Below are positions 19,778 through 30,126 of a DNA stretch of 64,000 nt, piece after piece. This DNA comes from Pseudomonas sp. 31-12. GTDB lineage: Bacteria > Pseudomonadota > Gammaproteobacteria > Pseudomonadales > Pseudomonadaceae. The position numbers and the translations under genes are program-made. The notes under the pieces were generated by a model. It saw only the letters and a list, made by a program, of their open reading frames with translations, made no database searches and was not told where the DNA came from. Location: positions 5,518,001 through 5,582,000 of the forward strand of contig NZ_CP029482.1 in assembly GCF_003151075.1 (NCBI RefSeq). The letters are read 5' to 3'. Numbering within the stretch: position 1 is the stretch's first letter; each line of letters opens with the position of its first letter.

Positions 19778-20347
19778 ATGAACAAATTAAAAACAAGAAT
19801 CTCCAACCCCATGACAATCATCGCGATATTTGCAACCCTGTCTGAAACATCGGCCGCTATTTCTCTTCCCTTTCTCGGCGATGAGGAGAGAGAGATCTAT
19901 ATCTGGTTCCTTATCAGCTTCCCTTTTTATTTGCTCTTCCTGTTCTTCGCCACACTAAACTTCAACTATAGATCGCTTTACGCGCCCTCTGATTTTGAAA
20001 AAGGAAAGCATTTCATAAAGGCCATGAGCGATGCCGATCAACCACAAGGAGGCACACCTGAGCCGTTGATTGAGCATCACGTACGCTCAACGGTGCTGTT
20101 AAAGGATCTGCACATCGTCGACGCACGATGGATGAGCAGCAAAATGGATTTCAACACCTTGATGGAAAAGGTCCAGCAACCACAGGAAAACCCTGCGCGC
20201 GTTATCGTGTTTCTCACGTGTACTGATTCAGAGGCATTGCTGAAGGAAGGCGCACACAAGCATGCGAAACAAACAAAGAAGCGCAACAGCACTGCGTTCT
20301 GGGTTGCCTACAATTTGAGCTCGCATGGCATGACGATGATGGCTTGA
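19778..20347 (+). CDS. Orphan membrane protein with two N-terminal helices
   Basis: A 189-residue protein that I cannot assign to a family. Two hydrophobic segments (about 12-30 and 42-60) are joined by a short acidic hairpin. A NFNYRSLYAPSDFEKGKHF stretch follows, and then about 100 residues of soluble sequence with a strand-like ARVIVFLTC. Base composition is AT-rich compared with neighbours, and no good ribosome site precedes the ATG. Both points suggest horizontal origin. The gene is alone, divergent from a LuxR-type regulator and convergent with argG. The anchored soluble-domain layout would suit a sensor or effector, but that is only inference. Confidence 0.65.
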   Translation: MNKLKTRISNPMTIIAIFATLSETSAAISLPFLGDEEREIYIWFLISFPFYLLFLFFATLNFNYRSLYAPSDFEKGKHFIKAMSDADQPQGGTPEPLIEHHVRSTVLLKDLHIVDARWMSSKMDFNTLMEKVQQPQENPARVIVFLTCTDSEALLKEGAHKHAKQTKKRNSTAFWVAYNLSSHGMTMMA

Positions 20348-20469
20348 ATACCGGTAGCAGAAGACAGCGCTCGAAGGGCAATCGGAGCGCAAAAGCAGAC
20401 GAAAGCGTATTTGTAACAACAATAAGAAAGTTGAAACATGATGCACGGCAGGAAACATCCCTCTTTCAG

Positions 20470-20503
20470 AAATGTGGCCTTGTCACCGACAAGGCCACAT
20501 TTC
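20470..20503. terminator. Hairpin between the orphan gene and argG
   Basis: A near-perfect 15-bp stem (AAATGTGGCCTTGTC with its inverse) around ACC lies in the convergent gap. T-runs are short, so it may act as a bidirectional terminator or 3' stabiliser. Confidence 0.6.
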
Positions 20504-20531
20504 CATTACCGTCGTTGCAGCTTCAAAGGTC

Positions 20532-21749
<1,218 letters not shown>

Positions 21750-21878
21750 GCCATCACTCCACGGGGTTCTACGGAAAGCCGTGAAGTCTACCGGTCATAC
21801 GGAATAATTTACAGAGGCGCGACAGCTTATGACGACGAAGCGACAGATTCTGTCGAGCGAGCGACGAATTCAGCTGGA

Positions 21879-22787
21879 TCAGGAGGTCGCCGAGGAGCTT
21901 CCCGGCGTGGTGGTTTGAGGCGCGACTTTCTCGGTCGGTGCCACCCGTTCCAGGCGCACGGCTACCCGGCGATTCTTCGCGCGGTTGGTGGCATTGGTGT
22001 TTGGCACCACAGGATAGCGTTCACCGTGGAAACGCATGGTGATCTGCGATTCCTGGATGCCATTGGCCTTGAAATACTCCATTACCGCCAGCGCCCGGCG
22101 GCGTGACAGCTCGCGGTTGGTCAGGCGATTGCCGCTGTTGTCGGAGTGCCCATCGAGTTCGATGTGATTGACCGTCGGATCCGCCTTCATGAACTCCAGC
22201 ATCACCTGCAACTGCGCCTTGGCTTGCGGATTGAGATCGACGCCTTCACCCGGGAAGCCGATCTCGGACTGTTTGACCTGCTCGAAATTCTTCGGCAGCA
22301 GCTTCGCGACGCAACCCTGATAGTCGTTGAAAGCCTTGCTGAACTTGACCGGCAACAGGCGTACCTCAGACACGCGACCATCGCCAGAGGAATGGCGGAT
22401 GACCGGGCTGCGGCCGTCCATCAACCCGCTGATCAGGCGCCCGGCCTGAACTTGCGAACTGTTGAACAACACATTGCCGCTGCCGATTCTCACCGAGCCC
22501 AGGTTGATGTCGCCACGTCCCGGTTGCCACGGTGCAGCGGCCGCCAGCAGCGTCGCGGAACCGCCGCCGATCATCGCGTTGTAGGCTTTGAGACGAAACG
22601 TCGCCTGCTCACCGGCACGGCGCACGAATTCACCCGAACCGAAATCGGTGATCGGTTGAGTCAGGCGGCATTCGAACTTGTCACCTTCGACCGTCCACTC
22701 GATGCTCTCCAGACGCGTCTGGAAAGTGAGCGCCATCGCAGGGAGGCTGGCAAACACACTGAGCAAGGCTAAATAACGCTGGCGCAC
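21879..22787 (-). CDS. motY: Flagellar T-ring protein MotY (OmpA-like)
   Basis: A 302-residue exported protein. A signal peptide ends about SLPAMA. An N-terminal MotY-type domain (LTFQTRLESIEWTVEGDKFECRL) leads to a C-terminal OmpA-like peptidoglycan-binding domain (about 170-280) with HSDNSGNRLTNRELSRRR. MotY forms the T ring that steadies the stator in polar flagella. The gene between argG and pyrC is motY in P. aeruginosa. A GTG at 22787 is chosen because GGAG lies 6 bases before it and it begins a proper signal sequence; a GTG four codons earlier is also open. Confidence 0.88.
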   Translation of the reverse strand: MRQRYLALLSVFASLPAMALTFQTRLESIEWTVEGDKFECRLTQPITDFGSGEFVRRAGEQATFRLKAYNAMIGGGSATLLAAAAPWQPGRGDINLGSVRIGSGNVLFNSSQVQAGRLISGLMDGRSPVIRHSSGDGRVSEVRLLPVKFSKAFNDYQGCVAKLLPKNFEQVKQSEIGFPGEGVDLNPQAKAQLQVMLEFMKADPTVNHIELDGHSDNSGNRLTNRELSRRRALAVMEYFKANGIQESQITMRFHGERYPVVPNTNATNRAKNRRVAVRLERVAPTEKVAPQTTTPGSSSATS

Positions 22788-22944
22788 GGGAGGCTCCACT
22801 GGCTTCTACAACAAAAAGACCGATACACATATTTACGGCATACCTGTTGGATATCGGAAGCTTCCTGCAAAACTTGATAGCGAGTGCCTGAGAGAGTCTT
22901 TTCCGGTAGCATTCCCCAGAGTTTGACCCGCCTGGAATCCCCTC

Positions 22945-23991
22945 ATGTCCGACCGCCTGACCCTGCTGCGTCCCGACGACTGGCATATTCATCTTCGCGA
23001 TGGTGCTGTGTTGACCAATACCGTTGCGGATGTCGCGCGCACCTTTGGTCGCGCAATCATCATGCCCAACCTGGTACCTCCGGTGCGTAACGCCGCTGAA
23101 GCCGACGGCTATCGCCAGCGGATTCTCGCTGCACGCCCGGCCGGCAGTCGTTTCGAACCGTTGATGGTGCTGTACCTGACCGACCGCACCCAGCCCGACG
23201 AAATTCGCGAGGCCAAGGCCAGCGGCTTCGTCTACGCCGCCAAGCTGTACCCGGCCGGCGCGACCACCAACTCGGATTCTGGTGTCACCAGTATCGACAA
23301 GATCTTCCCTGCACTTGAGGCCATGGCCGACGTCGGGATGCCCTTGCTGATTCACGGTGAAGTCACCCGTGGCGATGTCGATGTGTTCGACCGCGAAAAA
23401 CTCTTCATCGATGAGCACATGCGTCGTGTGGTCGAGCGTTTCCCGACGCTCAAAGTGGTGTTCGAACACATCACCACCGCAGACGCCGTGCAGTTCGTCA
23501 ACGAGGCTTCGGCCAACGTTGGCGCGACCATCACCGCGCATCACCTGCTGTACAACCGCAACCACATGCTGGTGGGCGGGATTCGGCCGCACTTCTATTG
23601 CCTGCCGATCCTCAAGCGCAATACCCATCAGGAAGCCTTGCTCGACGCCGCTACCAGCGGCAGTGACAAGTTCTTCCTCGGCACCGATTCGGCGCCGCAC
23701 GCCCAGCACGCCAAGGAAGCCGCTTGCGGCTGTGCCGGTTGCTATACCGCTTATGCAGCGATCGAGATGTATGCCGAAGCCTTCGAACAGCGCAACGCGC
23801 TGGACAAGCTCGAAGCCTTCGCCAGCCTCAACGGCCCGCGCTTCTATGGCCTGCCGGCGAACACCGATCGCATCACCCTGGTCCGCGATGAGTGGACCGC
23901 CCCGACCAGCCTGCCATTTGGCGAGCTGACCGTAATCCCGCTGCGCGCCGGTGAAAAACTGCGCTGGCGCCTGCTGGAGGAACACGCGTGA
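22945..23991 (+). CDS. pyrC: Dihydroorotase
   Basis: A 348-residue zinc amidohydrolase that closes carbamoyl-aspartate to dihydroorotate in pyrimidine synthesis. Metal ligands H14 and H16 (DWHIHLRDG), the lysine expected to be carbamylated (K100 in AAKLYPAG), LLIHGE, and a late GTDSAPH are visible. It is the monofunctional E. coli PyrC type. It overlaps rnt by GTGA and so is translationally coupled to it. Confidence 0.98.
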   Translation: MSDRLTLLRPDDWHIHLRDGAVLTNTVADVARTFGRAIIMPNLVPPVRNAAEADGYRQRILAARPAGSRFEPLMVLYLTDRTQPDEIREAKASGFVYAAKLYPAGATTNSDSGVTSIDKIFPALEAMADVGMPLLIHGEVTRGDVDVFDREKLFIDEHMRRVVERFPTLKVVFEHITTADAVQFVNEASANVGATITAHHLLYNRNHMLVGGIRPHFYCLPILKRNTHQEALLDAATSGSDKFFLGTDSAPHAQHAKEAACGCAGCYTAYAAIEMYAEAFEQRNALDKLEAFASLNGPRFYGLPANTDRITLVRDEWTAPTSLPFGELTVIPLRAGEKLRWRLLEEHA

Positions 23992-24665
23992 GTGAAGACC
24001 ATTTCGACGACGAACAGGACGGTCAAGGCGGCGGAGGTGGTTCACGCCACCCGATGGCTGAACGCTTCCGTGGATACCTGCCCGTTGTTGTCGACGTTGA
24101 AACCGGTGGTTTCAACTCTGCCACTGACGCCTTGCTGGAAATCGCCGCGACCACGATCGCCATGGATGAAAAAGGGTTTGTGTACCCCGATCACACCTAT
24201 TTCTTCCGTGTCGAGCCTTTTGAAGGCGCGAATATTGAAGCAGCCGCACTGGAATTCACCGGAATCAAGCTCGATCACCCGCTGCGTATGGCGGTAAGCG
24301 AAGAAGCAGCCCTGACCGATATTTTCCGCGGCATCCGCAAGGCCCTGAAAGCCAACGGTTGCAAACGGGCGATTCTGGTCGGGCACAACAGCAGCTTCGA
24401 CCTGGGCTTCCTCAACGCCGCTGTCGCGCGTCTGGACATGAAACGTAACCCGTTTCATCCGTTCTCCAGTTTCGATACCGCGACCCTCGCCGGTCTGGCT
24501 TACGGTCAAACCGTACTGGCCAAGGCTTGCCAGGCGGCGGACATCGACTTTGACGGTCGCGAGGCTCACTCGGCGCGCTACGACACCGAGAAGACGGCCG
24601 AGCTGTTCTGCGGCATCGTCAATCGCTGGAAACAAATGGGCGGCTGGGAAGACTTCAACGACTGA
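23988..24665 (+). CDS. rnt: Ribonuclease T
   Basis: A 225-residue DEDD-family 3'-5' exoribonuclease that trims tRNA and other stable RNAs. Exo I is [10 protein letters not shown], with the catalytic acidic pair; the Exo II and Exo III regions are [12 protein letters not shown] and [14 protein letters not shown]. The GTG start lies inside the pyrC stop. About 20 extra acidic and Gly residues precede the fold. A strong terminator follows. Confidence 0.97.
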   Translation: MSEDHFDDEQDGQGGGGGSRHPMAERFRGYLPVVVDVETGGFNSATDALLEIAATTIAMDEKGFVYPDHTYFFRVEPFEGANIEAAALEFTGIKLDHPLRMAVSEEAALTDIFRGIRKALKANGCKRAILVGHNSSFDLGFLNAAVARLDMKRNPFHPFSSFDTATLAGLAYGQTVLAKACQAADIDFDGREAHSARYDTEKTAELFCGIVNRWKQMGGWEDFND

Positions 24666-24692
24666 TCCCGGTCGCTGGATTTCTCCCGCCCA

Positions 24693-24725
24693 TAAAAAAA
24701 CCGGCCTCAGCGGCCGGTTTTTTTG
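24693..24725. terminator. Bidirectional terminator between rnt and the peroxiredoxin gene
   Basis: An AAAAAAACCGGCC stem with its inverse around a short loop has A- and T-runs on both sides, in a convergent gap. Confidence 0.9.
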
Positions 24726-24740
24726 TGCCTCGAACGTGCC

Positions 24741-25343
24741 TTACAGCGCAGCAGCGTTCTCGGTCAGGTAAGCCGCGACGCCTTCGGTCGAAGCGGTCAT
24801 GCCTTTGTCGCCTTTTTTCCAGTTGGCAGGGCAGACTTCGCCGTGCTCTTCGTGGAATTGCAGGGCGTCGACCAGACGGATCAGCTCTTCCATGTTACGG
24901 CCCAGCGGCAGGTCGTTGATGATCTGCGAACGGACAATGCCTTTGTCGTCGATCAGGAACGCGCCACGGAAAGCCACGCCGCCTTCGGACTCAACGTCGT
25001 AGGCCTTGGCGATTTCGTGTTTCATGTCGGCAGCCATGGTGTAGCGAACCTGGCCGATACCGCCATTGTTCACCGGGGTGTTGCGCCATGCGTTGTGGGT
25101 GAAGTGCGAATCGATCGACACCGCGACCACTTCAACATTACGCGCCTTGAAGTCAGCCATGCGGTTGTCCAGAGCGATCAGCTCGGATGGGCAAACGAAG
25201 GTGAAGTCCAGTGGGTAGAAGAACACCAGGCCGTATTTGCCTTTGATGGCCGAGGACAGGGTGTAGCTATCCACGATTTCGCCATTGCCGAGGACGGCAG
25301 GTACGGTGAAGTCCGGGGCTTGTTTGCCTACGAGTACGCTCAT
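24741..25343 (-). CDS. 2-Cys peroxiredoxin (AhpC/Tsa type)
   Basis: A 200-residue thiol peroxidase that reduces hydrogen peroxide and organic peroxides. The peroxidatic cysteine is C51 in DFTFVCPSEL and the resolving cysteine C171 in GEVCPANW. The GGIGQ and YL-type C-terminal elements mark the typical 2-Cys type that is sensitive to overoxidation. It is a single gene beside the iron-storage genes bfd and bfr, the same order as in P. aeruginosa (PA3529 region). That suggests shared duty in limiting iron-driven oxidative damage. Confidence 0.96.
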   Translation of the reverse strand: MSVLVGKQAPDFTVPAVLGNGEIVDSYTLSSAIKGKYGLVFFYPLDFTFVCPSELIALDNRMADFKARNVEVVAVSIDSHFTHNAWRNTPVNNGGIGQVRYTMAADMKHEIAKAYDVESEGGVAFRGAFLIDDKGIVRSQIINDLPLGRNMEELIRLVDALQFHEEHGEVCPANWKKGDKGMTASTEGVAAYLTENAAAL

Positions 25344-25657
25344 TGAATATCTCCTGGTCTATTAACGTGAAGAACTGGGTTCGCGCCAGCCTGCCACCCT
25401 CAGGCGACAGCCCTGTGACACGACCCCCTTCGCAAGGACCGACCATCATACACGGCGTTTTTGAGCTGTCCTCAACGGTTTTTCACCGACGCACCAAATA
25501 GGCTGTCTCGGCAGGTAATGGCAGATCGCTAGATGAAAACCGTTCGTCAGTCATACGCGCTTATAACGCGAAGCTTTCAGAAAGCACTTTGACAATCATT
25601 CTCGTTAACATTAAGATCCATCGCAACTGAGTCACCACCAGCGACGGTTCTTAGCTT
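25344..25657. other. Divergent gap with iron-linked regulation
   Basis: 314 bases between the divergent peroxiredoxin and bfd genes. The right third carries a Fur-like box. The rest shows no coding frame with signals and presumably holds the peroxiredoxin promoter. Confidence 0.6.
25591..25609 (+). promoter_or_regulatory. Candidate Fur box before bfd
   Basis: GACAATCATTCTCGTTAAC matches the 19-base Fur consensus at about 13 positions and lies about 50 bases upstream of bfd. Bfd is known to be induced by iron limitation in Pseudomonas. Confidence 0.6.
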
Positions 25658-25876
25658 ATGTATGTCTGCCTCTGCACTGGCGTCACCGACGGTCAAATCC
25701 GCGATGCAATCTACGAAGGTTGCTGCAGCTACAAAGAAGTCCGTCAGGCGACTGGCGTAGCCAGCCAATGCGGCAAATGCGCCTGCCTTGCCAAGGAAGT
25801 GGTCCGCGAAACCCTGACCAAATTGCAATCGGCCCAGGCCGCGATTCCTTTCCCTGTAGAATTTACTGCAGCGTAA
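25658..25876 (+). CDS. bfd: Bacterioferritin-associated ferredoxin
   Basis: A 72-residue 2Fe-2S ferredoxin that docks on bacterioferritin and reduces its core to release iron. The cluster cysteines are C4, C6, C38 and C41 (MYVCLC...QCGKC). It is followed by its own terminator and then bfr. The Fur-like site upstream fits expression under iron shortage. Confidence 0.97.
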   Translation: MYVCLCTGVTDGQIRDAIYEGCCSYKEVRQATGVASQCGKCACLAKEVVRETLTKLQSAQAAIPFPVEFTAA

Positions 25877-25891
25877 ATACCGTATTCCAAA

Positions 25892-25918
25892 GAACCGGAC
25901 TTGAAGTCCGGTTTTTTT
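25892..25918 (+). terminator. Terminator after bfd
   Basis: ACCGGACTT pairs with AAGTCCGGT, followed by seven T residues. Confidence 0.9.
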
Positions 25919-26075
25919 ATGTCTGAAAATCAATTGCTTACGGGCTAGACGCGGAACACAAACATTCTTATTCCGATTAATTTTCATTTAAGTTTCAATA
26001 ACTTAGGTTTGACACTCTTAGTTGCGCGGCTCAAACTCTGCCTTATAGACAGCTAATACAGGGCAGGACCCCATC

Positions 26076-26549
26076 ATGAAAGGCGACATTACAGTCATCC
26101 AGCATCTCAACAAGATCCTTGCCAATGAACTGGTCGCGATCAATCAGTATTTTCTGCATGCGCGCATGTACGAAGATTGGGGTCTGAACAAGCTTGGCAA
26201 GCACGAATACCACGAATCCATCGACGAGATGAAACACGCGGACAAGCTGATCAAGCGCATCCTGTTCCTCGAAGGCCTGCCGAACGTTCAGGACCTGGGC
26301 AAGCTGCAGATCGGCGAGCACACCCAGGAAATGCTTGAGTGTGACCTGCGTATCGAAAAAACCGGTCATGCCGACCTCAAGGTCGCCATCGCACATTGCG
26401 AAACCGTTGGCGATTTCGGTAGCCGTGAATTGCTCGAAGACATTCTTGAGTCCGAAGAAGAACATATCGACTGGCTGGAAACCCAACTGGGCCTGATCGA
26501 TAAAATCGGTCTTGAGAACTATCTGCAATCGCAGATGGGCGAAGAGTAA
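26076..26549 (+). CDS. bfr: Bacterioferritin
   Basis: A 157-residue, 24-mer iron-storage protein. The haem-ligating M52 and the ferroxidase residues E18, E51 and H54 (E-M-K-H) are all present, so it is a true haem-binding, BfrB-like subunit. It works with Bfd encoded just upstream. The gene has a separate promoter region of about 150 bases after the bfd terminator and its own terminator. Confidence 0.97.
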   Translation: MKGDITVIQHLNKILANELVAINQYFLHARMYEDWGLNKLGKHEYHESIDEMKHADKLIKRILFLEGLPNVQDLGKLQIGEHTQEMLECDLRIEKTGHADLKVAIAHCETVGDFGSRELLEDILESEEEHIDWLETQLGLIDKIGLENYLQSQMGEE

Positions 26550-26575
26550 GTTAGCGCCCGCTAAACTCGAGACAT

Positions 26576-26615
26576 TAAAAAGCCCCGCGCTCTTTTGAAG
26601 AGGCGGGGCTTTTTC
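26576..26615 (+). terminator. Terminator after bfr
   Basis: AAAAAGCCCCGC and GCGGGGCTTTTT form the stem, with flanking A- and T-runs. Confidence 0.9.
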
Positions 26616-26644
26616 ATGACCGGCTTCAGGTTCACCCTGAAACA

Positions 26645-26738
26645 AATGTGGGAGCGGGCTTGCTCGCGAAGGCGGTAGGTCAGTCAACTAATCTGTTGAA
26701 TGTTGTACCGCTTTCGCGAGCAAGCCCGCTCCCACATT
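26645..26738. repeat. REPIN-like inverted repeat, family A
   Basis: Arms AATGTGGGAGCGGGCTTGCT and its inverse surround about 36 bases. The arms are nearly identical to those of the element at 5502. Confidence 0.88.
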
Positions 26739-26745
26739 GAGAGGA

Positions 26746-27087
26746 TCAGGCTTCGGTCTTGCCAGCAGCAGCCGCTTCAACAGCAGCCTTGATCGTGGCC
26801 TGCAGCGAACCATCAGCCGACATTTCAGTCATGATGTCGCTACCGCCGACCAGCTCACCACCGACCCACAGTTGCGGGAAGGTTGGCCAGTTGGCGTATT
26901 TTGGCAGGTTGGCGCGGATTTCCGGGTTCTGCAGGATGTCCACGTACGCAAACTTTTCACCACATGCCATCACGGCCTGCGCGGCTTTCGCGGAGAAGCC
27001 ACACTGCGGGGCATTCGGCGAACCTTTCATGTAAAGCAGAATGGTGTTGTTAGCAATCTGCTCTTTAATCGTTTCGATGATATCCAT
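26746..27087 (-). CDS. grxD: Monothiol glutaredoxin Grx4
   Basis: A 113-residue CGFS-type glutaredoxin. The active-site cysteine is C29 in APQCGFSAKA. It binds a bridging 2Fe-2S cluster and acts in Fe-S transfer and iron homeostasis. The ATG at 27087 has GAGGTG upstream; ten extra open codons before it lack signals. Its place after bfr agrees with the P. aeruginosa order. Confidence 0.96.
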   Translation of the reverse strand: MDIIETIKEQIANNTILLYMKGSPNAPQCGFSAKAAQAVMACGEKFAYVDILQNPEIRANLPKYANWPTFPQLWVGGELVGGSDIMTEMSADGSLQATIKAAVEAAAAGKTEA

Positions 27088-27184
27088 GGAGCACCTCGGC
27101 TGAACTTTCCGACTCAAGGGTCGGCACGGTGGCGCATTGTAACGGAAACCCGAGCGCCATGCTCGGTCTCCCCGACAGACACAA

Positions 27185-29293
27185 TCAAGCTGCCGCCACA
27201 GTCACCGGAACACCGTTCAACGCCGCATTCCCCGACAACTCATCGAGCTGGCATTCATCGGTCAGGTCATTGGCGCTGGAGCCTGGTTGACCACTGGCGA
27301 TCGTCATCTGCACGCCGGGCCGCGCATGGCCCCAACCGTGAGGCAGGCTGACCACGCCTTTCATCATATCCAGGCTGGCGACCACTTCCACTTCGATCAT
27401 GCCGACCCGCGAACTGACCCGCACGCGCTGCCCATCGCTGAGCCCACGGCTGGCCAGGTCATCCGGGTGCATCAACAATTGATGGCGCGGCTTGCCCTTC
27501 ACCAGACGGTGGTAGTTGTGCATCCACGAGTTGTTGCTGCGCACATGGCGACGACCAATCATCAGCAATTCATCGGCGGCCGGTGCCTGCAGCGCGGCGA
27601 AGCGCGCCAGGTCGGCGAGAATCGCGGCAGGCGCAGCCTGGACTCGCTGGTTAGCGGTTTTCAGGCGCGGCGCGAGGTTGGATTTGAGCGCGCCCAGATC
27701 GACACCGTGCGGATGATCGAACAGCGTTGCGAGCGAAAGCTTGTGTTCAGAGGCATCACCATAAAGCCCCATTCGAAGTCCGCGATCGATCATCTGTGCG
27801 GGAGGAATGGTCGGCTTCAGGTCCTTGCCGGTCTTCGCCGCAAAGGCCTGGGCCAGGCCGACAAAGATCTCCCAGTCATGCAATGCCCCTTCGGGCTTGC
27901 CCAGAATCGCTCGGTTGAAACGGGTGACGTTGCGCACCGCGAACATGTTGAACGTGGTGTCGTAGTGATCGTTTTCCAGTGCCGAGGTCGACGGCAGGAT
28001 CAGGTCGGCATAGCGCGTGGTTTCATTGATGTACAGGTCGATGCTGACCATGAACTCCAACCCGTCCAGTGCCTGTTCCAGTTGCCGGCCATTGGGTGTG
28101 GACAGCACCGGATTGCCGGCCACGGTGATCAGCGCACGGACCTGCCCTTCCCCGCCGGTCAGCATCTCTTCCGCCAGGGCCGACACCGGCAGCTCGCCGC
28201 CGTACTCGGGACGCCCGGATACCCGGCTCTGCCACAGATTGAAATGGCCGCCCGAAGTGGACGCCACCAGATCCACCGCAGGTTCTGTGCACAACGCCCC
28301 GCCGACGCGGTCGAGGTTGCCGGTGACCAGGTTGATCAGTTGCACCAGCCAATGGCACAAAGTGCCGAAGGCCTGGGTGGAAACGCCCATCCGGCCATAA
28401 CAGACCGCAGTCGGCGCTGCTGCAAAATCACGGGCCAGTTGGCGAATCTGCTCTGCCGGCACCGCGCACAAAGGGCTCATGGTGTCGGCGGTGAATGTGG
28501 CGATGGCCTGACGGACTTCATCCAGACCGTCCACCGGTAAATGACTGTCGCGGGTCAGGCCTTCGGCGAACAAGGTATTGAGCAGCCCGAACAACAGCGC
28601 CGCATCACCACCGGGGCGCACGAACAGATGTTGATCGGCAATCGCAGCCGTTTCACTGCGACGCGGATCGACCACCACCACTTTGCCGCCCCGGGCCTGA
28701 ATCGCCTTCAGGCGTTTTTCCACATCCGGCACGGTCATGATGCTGCCGTTGGAGGCCAGTGGATTGCCCCCGAGGATCAACATGAAGTCGGTGTGATCGA
28801 TGTCCGGGATCGGCAACAGCAAGCCGTGGCCGTACATCAAATGGCTGGTCAGGTGATGAGGCAACTGGTCGACCGAGGTCGCGGAAAACCGGTTGCGTGT
28901 TTTCAGCAGGCCCAGGAAGTAATTGCTGTGGGTCATCAACCCATAGTTGTGCACGCTGGGATTGCCTTGATAAACCGCCACCGCGTTCTGCCCGTGACGC
29001 TCCTGAATCGCCGCCAGGCGTTCGGCGACAAGGCTGAAGGCGTCTTCCCACTCGACAGGCTGCCATTCGCTGCCCACTCGCAGCATCGGCTGACGCAGGC
29101 GATCCGGATCGTTCTGGATGTCTTGCAGGGCAACCGCCTTGGGGCAGATGTGCCCACGGCTGAACGTATCCAGTGGGTCGCCTTTTATTGAGGTGATCTG
29201 TACGCCGCTGCCTTCGACCTCGGAGGTCTCGATAGTCAGGCCGCAAATGGCTTCACACAGGTGGCAGGCACGGTGATGGAGAGTCTTGGTCAT
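27185..29293 (-). CDS. Molybdopterin oxidoreductase (4Fe-4S type)
   Basis: A 702-residue member of the DMSO reductase/formate dehydrogenase superfamily. The N-terminal 4Fe-4S ligands are C10-x2-C13-x3-C17 and C50 (ICPK). The molybdopterin domains include ILGGNPLASNGS and VVVDPRRSE, and the C-terminal dinucleotide-binding domain has the HPDDLASRGLSDGQ pattern. There is no twin-arginine signal, so it is cytoplasmic. No cysteine or selenocysteine is evident at the usual molybdenum-ligand position. No partner subunit gene is adjacent. An equivalent lone oxidoreductase stands near argF in P. aeruginosa. The substrate is unknown. Confidence 0.9.
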   Translation of the reverse strand: MTKTLHHRACHLCEAICGLTIETSEVEGSGVQITSIKGDPLDTFSRGHICPKAVALQDIQNDPDRLRQPMLRVGSEWQPVEWEDAFSLVAERLAAIQERHGQNAVAVYQGNPSVHNYGLMTHSNYFLGLLKTRNRFSATSVDQLPHHLTSHLMYGHGLLLPIPDIDHTDFMLILGGNPLASNGSIMTVPDVEKRLKAIQARGGKVVVVDPRRSETAAIADQHLFVRPGGDAALLFGLLNTLFAEGLTRDSHLPVDGLDEVRQAIATFTADTMSPLCAVPAEQIRQLARDFAAAPTAVCYGRMGVSTQAFGTLCHWLVQLINLVTGNLDRVGGALCTEPAVDLVASTSGGHFNLWQSRVSGRPEYGGELPVSALAEEMLTGGEGQVRALITVAGNPVLSTPNGRQLEQALDGLEFMVSIDLYINETTRYADLILPSTSALENDHYDTTFNMFAVRNVTRFNRAILGKPEGALHDWEIFVGLAQAFAAKTGKDLKPTIPPAQMIDRGLRMGLYGDASEHKLSLATLFDHPHGVDLGALKSNLAPRLKTANQRVQAAPAAILADLARFAALQAPAADELLMIGRRHVRSNNSWMHNYHRLVKGKPRHQLLMHPDDLASRGLSDGQRVRVSSRVGMIEVEVVASLDMMKGVVSLPHGWGHARPGVQMTIASGQPGSSANDLTDECQLDELSGNAALNGVPVTVAAA

Positions 29294-29427
29294 GGCCAGT
29301 CTCTGTTTTGTTCTGGGCGGGCAATATCGGCCGCGGGAACAAAACTATGGCGCGTGACCCGCCACTGCGCCAGCGACGTTCGTCTTGTGAATCGGCGACC
29401 ATCAGGCCAGCCGATGACCGCGCTCGA

Positions 29428-29721
29428 TCAGTTTGGCGGCAACCCGGGTGGCGGCGTCTGCAACTGGATCTCCTGAATGGTTTCGATCTGCTCCTGGGCG
29501 ACATGTACGCCGGTGAGCTCGCCGATCAGTCGCCAGTGCTCATCGAGCCCGGTGCTGATGGTTGCCATGCGGTCGATCATGCGTCGACCGGCCGCCTTGG
29601 TCACTTCGTCTTCACTGCGCATCAATTCAAAGGACATCGACGTCATGGAAGCGGTGAGGTGGGTCAGAGAACGGGCCGTGAGGCCAAGTAAATCCATTAA
29701 CAGCTGTTCTTTCGATTCCAT
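29428..29721 (-). CDS. Small helical protein of unknown function
   Basis: A 97-residue, mostly helical protein (ESKEQLLMDLLGLTARSL at the start) with alternating hydrophobic residues, ending in a Pro-rich tail PPPGLPPN. It has no signal peptide. The ATG at 29721 follows GGGAG at 8 bases; longer frames upstream lack signals. It lies 134 bases before the oxidoreductase gene in the same direction, so the two could be co-transcribed. I recognise no domain. Confidence 0.65.
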   Translation of the reverse strand: MESKEQLLMDLLGLTARSLTHLTASMTSMSFELMRSEDEVTKAAGRRMIDRMATISTGLDEHWRLIGELTGVHVAQEQIETIQEIQLQTPPPGLPPN

Positions 29722-30126
29722 TCCGAAGGCTCCCTGCATCATTCGTGAGCTAGTTATAACCCAGCACTTTGCATTAGCAAATGTTTCATCCCGGCACATC
29801 GCCAGCCACCGTCGCGAATATCAGGTCAGAAACCGACCCGTGGCCATGCGATCCCCGCCCGGTTTGATTGCCAACCCCAAGGAGCCCAGTGTACAAATGA
29901 CAGGCTGCTGTCAGTAAACCGGCTTCAAAAGCGCTACTGCGGACACCCCGTAGCCCCTCTGAAATCCCCAAACACCGTAGCCCATTGGAAAAACGCGACA
30001 TTTAATGTCAATATCGCGCCTCCCCCTATTTCGTCGCCCCGTGCGGCTTACGCCGCAGGTCTCGCCCGTTTTTCAGTTAAACAAGGCTTTGAGTATCTGC
30101 GGTCTGTTGCAAAAAGGTAGTCAATG
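29722..30126. other. Divergent gap upstream of argF
   Basis: 405 bases between the small helical gene and argF. An ArgR-like site lies about 140 bases before argF. No coding frame with signals is seen in the remainder. Confidence 0.6.
29985..30000 (-). promoter_or_regulatory. Candidate ArgR site before argF
   Basis: On the minus strand the site reads TGTCGC-N8-AA, an exact fit to the half-site rule I recall for the AraC-type ArgR of P. aeruginosa, which represses argF in the presence of arginine. Confidence 0.55.
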
